Shown here in pieces: positions 25,359 through 29,399 of a stretch of 29,399 nt of DNA. This stretch comes from a virus. Made by a program: the position numbers and the translations under genes. The first letter of the stretch is position 1, and every line of letters begins with the position of its first letter. The DNA lies in the IMG/VR virus record IMGVR_UViG_3300020183_000345, positions 1 through 29,399 of that record; one strand, written 5' to 3'. The notes under the pieces were generated by a model. It was not told where the DNA came from, did not search any database, and saw only the letters and a program-made list of their open reading frames with translations.

Positions 25359-28157
25359 ATGAATTATGATCCTTATAATTTATTTGGCGATTCTTTTAAT
25401 CCTAAAGATTTTAGTTCATTAATACTACCCGAAGTTAGAACTGATGATGGAGAATTAGCTCGGGCAGATTTAAAGGCTTATAATGAATATAGCAATGATT
25501 TAAAAGAGTATATATACATTAGTGCTTTTCTTGAAGACGAGTACTTAAGTAGACCTAAAGAAGAAGATACCAATTTAAATAAACAAATTGCTAGTCAGTG
25601 GGCCTCTAGTTTAAGTAATACACCAAAAGATACCGATCAACTAGCTGATGAAAATACTGTTAGAACTAGAAGATTAAATGCTACGGGTCCATTGGTATTT
25701 AGGGACTATCAAACTGGCGAGTTAGTATTTGCAGATCCTGATAGAAATGAACAACAATGGATTATATCTCAGGGTAAAGATAATCTAGAAGGTATGTTTG
25801 GAATTGAAAAACCGGCAGCAGCGCAAGTATCTTTAAGATATATGGGTAAAGGGTTTAATACTAAAGATTTCTATACAGCACTTAAAGAAGCTAATATGGC
25901 TTTAGATGAAACAGAAAGAGAAAAAGCCATAGAAAAACTTAAAGGGTTTGCTGCTTGGGCTGAGTGGGGATGGGGTGCTAACTGGGTACAGTTTGTACCT
26001 TTCTTAAGTCCTGATAGCCGAGATAATATTGCAAGGGAATCAATTAAGGCTTTATCAATAGGTGGTTATGGTGGCCTTATAACATTTGGAGAAAACTATT
26101 ATTCTTCAGACCCATTTGATATAGTTTCTAACTTACCGGCAAATCCAAATTGGAATTATAATAAAGCATGGAAAGCATTTGAACAAACAAATCCAGGAGC
26201 TGCTGCCTGGTTTGTTCAAAATGGATTAGATGTCCAAGCTTTGTCTAATACAAAAAACGAATTAGATTTTTTCTATGAGTTAAATAACTTTGTAGATACT
26301 AATGCATTTGTTAGAATAATGGGATCTGATGTAGAACAAATGTCTGATCTAGGTTATTTAATTAAGACTACAGTAGGCCCCCTTATTAGAGATTCATTTG
26401 GATCTATTGATGCTCCTGTAGATATTGCAGCAACTATTGGGGTATCTGTAGTTACTGCTGGTGTAGGTGGCGCAGCTTTGCTTGGTGCCCGTGGAGCAAT
26501 CTTAGCTGGCAAGTATGGATCAACTGCAATGAAAACTGTACAAGCTGTTCAGCGATTTAGAAAGTCAGCTGAAGTCGTTACCTCTTGGTTGCCACATAAT
26601 ATTGCTGGTAGGTTTGCAAAAGAATCTAGCACCCTTACCGGCAAAGCAGCAACCTATGCTGGTGTAAGTGTAGGTAATGGCGTTATTACTGGTGCATGGT
26701 ATAACATAAACAACCAGTTAAATAATATGGATAACGATACAGCATATGAGTGGAGTACAAAGAATCTTGCTCACGATATTGGAATGGAAATTGTTGGTGA
26801 GTTTGGGTTAGGTGGTTTATCATCTGGTGTTCAGTTTGTAACATTTAAGGGTGTTAGTGCTTTAGATAAAGTTAGTGGAAACTATTTAGGTAAGGTAGTT
26901 AAATCACAGTTTGAAAAACTACCAACAAACCTACAAGAATTCCTAAAAGCATCAGCACAACTAGCAAGACCCTTTAACTCTAATGAAGATTTAAGTAACT
27001 ATGAACTTAGAATCTATACTGATGCTGTTGTTACCGCTTATGCTATGCGTACTGCTGGTATCCTGGATGCTAATAATCAATCCCCAAACTTTAGAACAGC
27101 AGCAGCTTGGGGCATGGCTTCTCAAACTTTAAGTGCAGAACGAACCGCACAAATAGTAGAGAAAGCTAAGGATAGTTTAATTAGAAAGAAAAAAGAACTA
27201 GCAGATTCAGAATCACCAGAAGTTTTAACTGACGATGATATGGATTTATATGTTGCCGAAACCTTATTCTCTGCTATGGTTTCTGATACATCTATTTCAG
27301 AAAGTGGTAAAAGCCAAATCGTTGGTCTTTGGCTTGCAATGGAACGAGAGATGTTTAACAAGAGCCAGAGAAATGAAGAACAAATATCTGGTAAACAAAA
27401 AGAAATTAGTGACCTTGAAAACGAAAAGATGAATCTTGTTGAGTACTTAGAAAAGAATAAAACAAAACTTTCTGAAGAACAAAAACAAGAAACCCAAGGT
27501 AAAATAGATTCTCTATCAGTAGATATAAGTACTAAGAATACTGAACTAGAGCAGCTTAATAAAAATGCTGATCTTAGTACCCTAAGTGCTGAAGAGTTGG
27601 CTGGTAAATTAAAGGAGTGGAGAGATGGTAAGAGAGAAAGAGCAAAAGCTTTACGCGCTTTAATTATTCCATCCGATTCTACTTCTGCTATTGATGCAGT
27701 AGCAACTAGGGAAGAACTAAGGGCAGTAGCAACTGAGCTTGGTGAAGCAGCTATTCCTGTAATAGAAGCACTAAGAGAAACCTCAACACCAGAGTCTGGG
27801 TTGCCTTCTGATATAGGACCTACCCTCGCTACTGAATTAGATAAAGCGGCAGCAGAAGTCGTTAGAACGGCAGCTCCAGCAGAACCAGCAGTAACCCCGG
27901 AAGTTATTGCAGAACCTCCCACAACGCCTTCTGAGGTTGCTCCTGAGGGTGCTGAGCCTGTAGCTGAGGCTGTTACTGAAGGTGCTGAGCCTGTAGCTGA
28001 GGCTGTTCCAGAAGTAACTGAACCTACCCCAGAACCTTCAACCGGGGTTATAGATGTCAGGGCAGCAATGTCAGAACTTGCCGAGAACTTAGAAACTGTA
28101 GATAGGATATACCTATTTAACAAGATACTACAAAAATACAAAGATGCCTGTAAATAA
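25359..28157 (+). CDS. Large internal virion protein with Gly/Ala-rich hydrophobic region (gp16-like position)
   Basis: A 932-residue protein starting 2 bases after the previous stop, with only a weak GAAAGAG ribosome-binding sequence, so translational coupling is likely. Residues 102-115 hold the second copy of the RTRRLNATGPLVFR repeat. Residues ~350-395 (VDIAATIGVSVVTAGVGGAA LLGARGAILAG) are a Gly/Ala-rich hydrophobic stretch that could enter a membrane. Residues ~665-740 look like a charged coiled coil (EEQISGKQKEISDLENEKMN...). Residues ~843-897 are a Pro/Ala/Glu linker with an 11-residue tandem repeat, and the end (VIDVRAAMSELAENLETVDR...) is a helix. T7 gp16 has 1318 residues and an N-terminal lytic transglycosylase; none is visible here. 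A role in DNA ejection is inferred from position and the hydrophobic segment. Confidence 0.72.
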   Translation: MNYDPYNLFGDSFNPKDFSSLILPEVRTDDGELARADLKAYNEYSNDLKEYIYISAFLEDEYLSRPKEEDTNLNKQIASQWASSLSNTPKDTDQLADENTVRTRRLNATGPLVFRDYQTGELVFADPDRNEQQWIISQGKDNLEGMFGIEKPAAAQVSLRYMGKGFNTKDFYTALKEANMALDETEREKAIEKLKGFAAWAEWGWGANWVQFVPFLSPDSRDNIARESIKALSIGGYGGLITFGENYYSSDPFDIVSNLPANPNWNYNKAWKAFEQTNPGAAAWFVQNGLDVQALSNTKNELDFFYELNNFVDTNAFVRIMGSDVEQMSDLGYLIKTTVGPLIRDSFGSIDAPVDIAATIGVSVVTAGVGGAALLGARGAILAGKYGSTAMKTVQAVQRFRKSAEVVTSWLPHNIAGRFAKESSTLTGKAATYAGVSVGNGVITGAWYNINNQLNNMDNDTAYEWSTKNLAHDIGMEIVGEFGLGGLSSGVQFVTFKGVSALDKVSGNYLGKVVKSQFEKLPTNLQEFLKASAQLARPFNSNEDLSNYELRIYTDAVVTAYAMRTAGILDANNQSPNFRTAAAWGMASQTLSAERTAQIVEKAKDSLIRKKKELADSESPEVLTDDDMDLYVAETLFSAMVSDTSISESGKSQIVGLWLAMEREMFNKSQRNEEQISGKQKEISDLENEKMNLVEYLEKNKTKLSEEQKQETQGKIDSLSVDISTKNTELEQLNKNADLSTLSAEELAGKLKEWRDGKRERAKALRALIIPSDSTSAIDAVATREELRAVATELGEAAIPVIEALRETSTPESGLPSDIGPTLATELDKAAAEVVRTAAPAEPAVTPEVIAEPPTTPSEVAPEGAEPVAEAVTEGAEPVAEAVPEVTEPTPEPSTGVIDVRAAMSELAENLETVDRIYLFNKILQKYKDACK
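25661..25702 (+). repeat. 42-bp direct repeat, copy 2
   Basis: Identical to 25299-25340 and read in the same phase (RTRRLNATGPLVFR), here at residues 102-115 of the 932-aa protein, followed by DYQTGELVFADPD. Flanking sequences differ on both sides, so the identity stops sharply. Confidence 0.97.
27948..28007 (+). repeat. Tandem 33-bp repeat in Pro/Ala/Glu linker
   Basis: The 27-base unit GGTGCTGAGCCTGTAGCTGA plus GGCTGTT occurs at 27948-27974 and again at 27981-28007, a period of 33 bases. It encodes GAEPVAEAV twice, with TE between, inside a disordered-looking linker. Such in-frame repeats arise by slippage or unequal recombination and can change linker length between relatives. Confidence 0.93.
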
Positions 28158-28168
28158 GGAGATATATA

Positions 28169-29399
28169 ATGGGTAAATGTAGCGAAGAAGTCTTAAATAA
28201 TATTAGAGAAGAATTAAAATCCCTAGGAGTAACTGATCCTGAAGTTGTTAATAAGATTGTATTAACCTTTGAGAATACAGTAGAAACAGATGAAAAAGCA
28301 GAAACCATCGCTACATTACTAAACAATAGTTTATTTACAGATAAAGATAGAGCAAGATTAGATACATTAATTAGTAAGTTTAGAAAAGCTAGGGGTGATA
28401 TTAGTAAAGTAACATCTGAAGAACTATCAGAGTTTTCCTACTTATGGTCTAAATGGCAAAGTTCACTGGATGGTACTATCCTTGTTAATGAGGGATTACA
28501 AACTAGAGAAACAGAAACACTTGTTAGTAGATTAAATAAACTTAAACTACGACTAGAAAGAGAAGGCAAAGCTAAAGAAGCTAAGGTTGTTAGTGGGCTT
28601 ATAAGTAGACTTGATAGAGCCAGAACACAAAATTTACAGGCTGGTAATTTTCTACGGAATGCTGACTTTGAGGGTAGATTAGAAAAATCAAGGCAGCTCT
28701 TAAGTGCTATTGATTCATCCTATCAATATGAAGCACAAAATAATCCTGAACTACTTAAGCTAAACGAAGAGCGGTTTAAGTTGGTTGGAGAACTTCGACT
28801 AGAAAAAGATCCAGAAAAACAAAAAGAAATACAAGAAAAAATCAACAAGAATATTGCAGAAGTAAGAAAGAAAACAAACGAACTACTACTTAGCAAAGCT
28901 TTTATTAAACAAAAGAAAGCTGACTCGGCTGGACAAGAACTACTCTATGATACAATCAAAGAACTTAGTTCTGCAATAGATTCAAATGCTTCTGTATATC
29001 GATTAGCTTTAAATGACGCGCTGTCTAGAATAGATACACTAGCAAACGATAAACAACTATTTGAATTAGCAAAGCAAAGCATAAACATGGTTAATACTGT
29101 TAGGGCTTTGATGGATGCTATTAGAAAAGAAAAGGGTGGCAAGGTTACTGTTGGAGAACTAAAAGAAGTACTCAGTGATCTTGGAGTCCCTGTTGATACG
29201 CTTGTCCTTGAAGTATTTAAAAACGAAAGACTAACAAGAAAAGAAAAGAAAAAACTGCTTAATGGTGAAACTGAACTATCAGATAATCAAATAGCAAACA
29301 TCTTTACTAAGCTATCTAACATTGCTATTGATCAAGCATTTGCTAATGGTATTGCGCTGGGTTACGATTTTACCCCTGCCGAACAAGTATTAGCTGCAC
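28169..29399 (+). CDS. Helical internal-virion-type protein, 3'-truncated by window edge
   Basis: An ATG at 28169, after a strong AAGGAGATATATA ribosome-binding region and an 11-base gap, opens a frame that runs without a stop to the window end (410 codons seen). The product starts MGKCSEEVLNNIREELKSLG and is almost wholly helical and charged, rich in Lys, Glu, Leu and Asn, with coiled-coil-like parts such as residues ~115-150 (LVSRLNKLKLRLEREGKAKE) and ~195-245 (PELLKLNEERFKLVGELRLE). No membrane segment, signal or enzyme motif is visible in this part. Directly following the ejection-type genes, it may be a further core protein, or the continuation of a gp16-type function split over two genes. 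Its C-terminus, possibly with an enzymatic domain, is outside the window. Confidence 0.75.
   Translation, partial: MGKCSEEVLNNIREELKSLGVTDPEVVNKIVLTFENTVETDEKAETIATLLNNSLFTDKDRARLDTLISKFRKARGDISKVTSEELSEFSYLWSKWQSSLDGTILVNEGLQTRETETLVSRLNKLKLRLEREGKAKEAKVVSGLISRLDRARTQNLQAGNFLRNADFEGRLEKSRQLLSAIDSSYQYEAQNNPELLKLNEERFKLVGELRLEKDPEKQKEIQEKINKNIAEVRKKTNELLLSKAFIKQKKADSAGQELLYDTIKELSSAIDSNASVYRLALNDALSRIDTLANDKQLFELAKQSINMVNTVRALMDAIRKEKGGKVTVGELKEVLSDLGVPVDTLVLEVFKNERLTRKEKKKLLNGETELSDNQIANIFTKLSNIAIDQAFANGIALGYDFTPAEQVLAA

Noticed and set aside
27122-28141. 339-codon open frame on the minus strand opposite the C-terminal part of the 932-aa gene
   Set aside because: Its product is a low-complexity Ser/Ala/Val/Thr sequence expected from antisense reading of the Glu/Ala/Lys-rich coding strand. 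The + strand frame has clear protein features, and all other genes are on +.
1-29399. CRISPR array, tRNA genes, integrase or attachment sites, insertion sequences
   Set aside because: Looked for and not seen: no regularly spaced repeats, cloverleaf-like stretches, recombinase motifs or terminal inverted repeats.

Overview
This window reads as the virion-structure, lysis and packaging region of a T7-like short-tailed phage (podovirus) genome, AT-rich and densely packed. Every supported gene lies on the + strand. Gaps are usually 0-15 bases, stops and starts often overlap (TAATG), and no tRNA, insertion sequence, CRISPR array or integrase was seen. The phage assignment rests on recognisable counterparts of T7 scaffold, major capsid, tail tubular A and B, tail fibre, small and large terminase and internal virion proteins. 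A lipobox-bearing spanin candidate points to a Gram-negative (outer-membrane) host. The sequence does not identify the host further; several of the tiny Lys-rich proteins resemble types I recall from aquatic phages and cyanophages.

Layout. 1-1313: 3' part of a tail/fibre-like structural gene cut by the left edge. 1361-1920: four tiny basic genes (46, 37, 78, 22 aa). 1967-7250: two large, apparently related structural/adhesin-like proteins (1314 and 443 aa), the first with an RCC1-like beta-propeller segment. 7258-7837: three more tiny basic genes. 7864-8799: scaffold. 8800-8891: a 92-base leader with promoter-like and hairpin elements. 8892-10211: major capsid. 10234-10271: strong intrinsic terminator with a GAAA loop, matching the place of the T7 late terminator. 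10287-17293: a 53-aa Cys protein, tail tubular A, tail tubular B, T7-type tail fibre. 17296-18207: lysis-type membrane proteins. 18209-20107: small and large terminase. 20095-29399: four internal-virion (ejection) protein genes, the last cut by the right edge.

Compared with T7 the functions are conserved but the order is not: tail fibre, lysis genes and terminase come before the gp14/15/16-like ejection genes, and no portal gene sits beside the scaffold.

The most unusual local signals are: (1) a perfect 42-bp direct repeat that ends the 1492-aa ejection protein and recurs in the same reading phase near the start of the next gene; (2) a capsid leader whose GTTTCTCCT element can pair either with a GAGAAAC followed by six Ts or with the capsid ribosome-binding site; (3) a recurring class of tiny Lys-rich, Cys-pair proteins; and (4) a unimolecular-spanin-like lipoprotein with an unusually long C-terminal tail.
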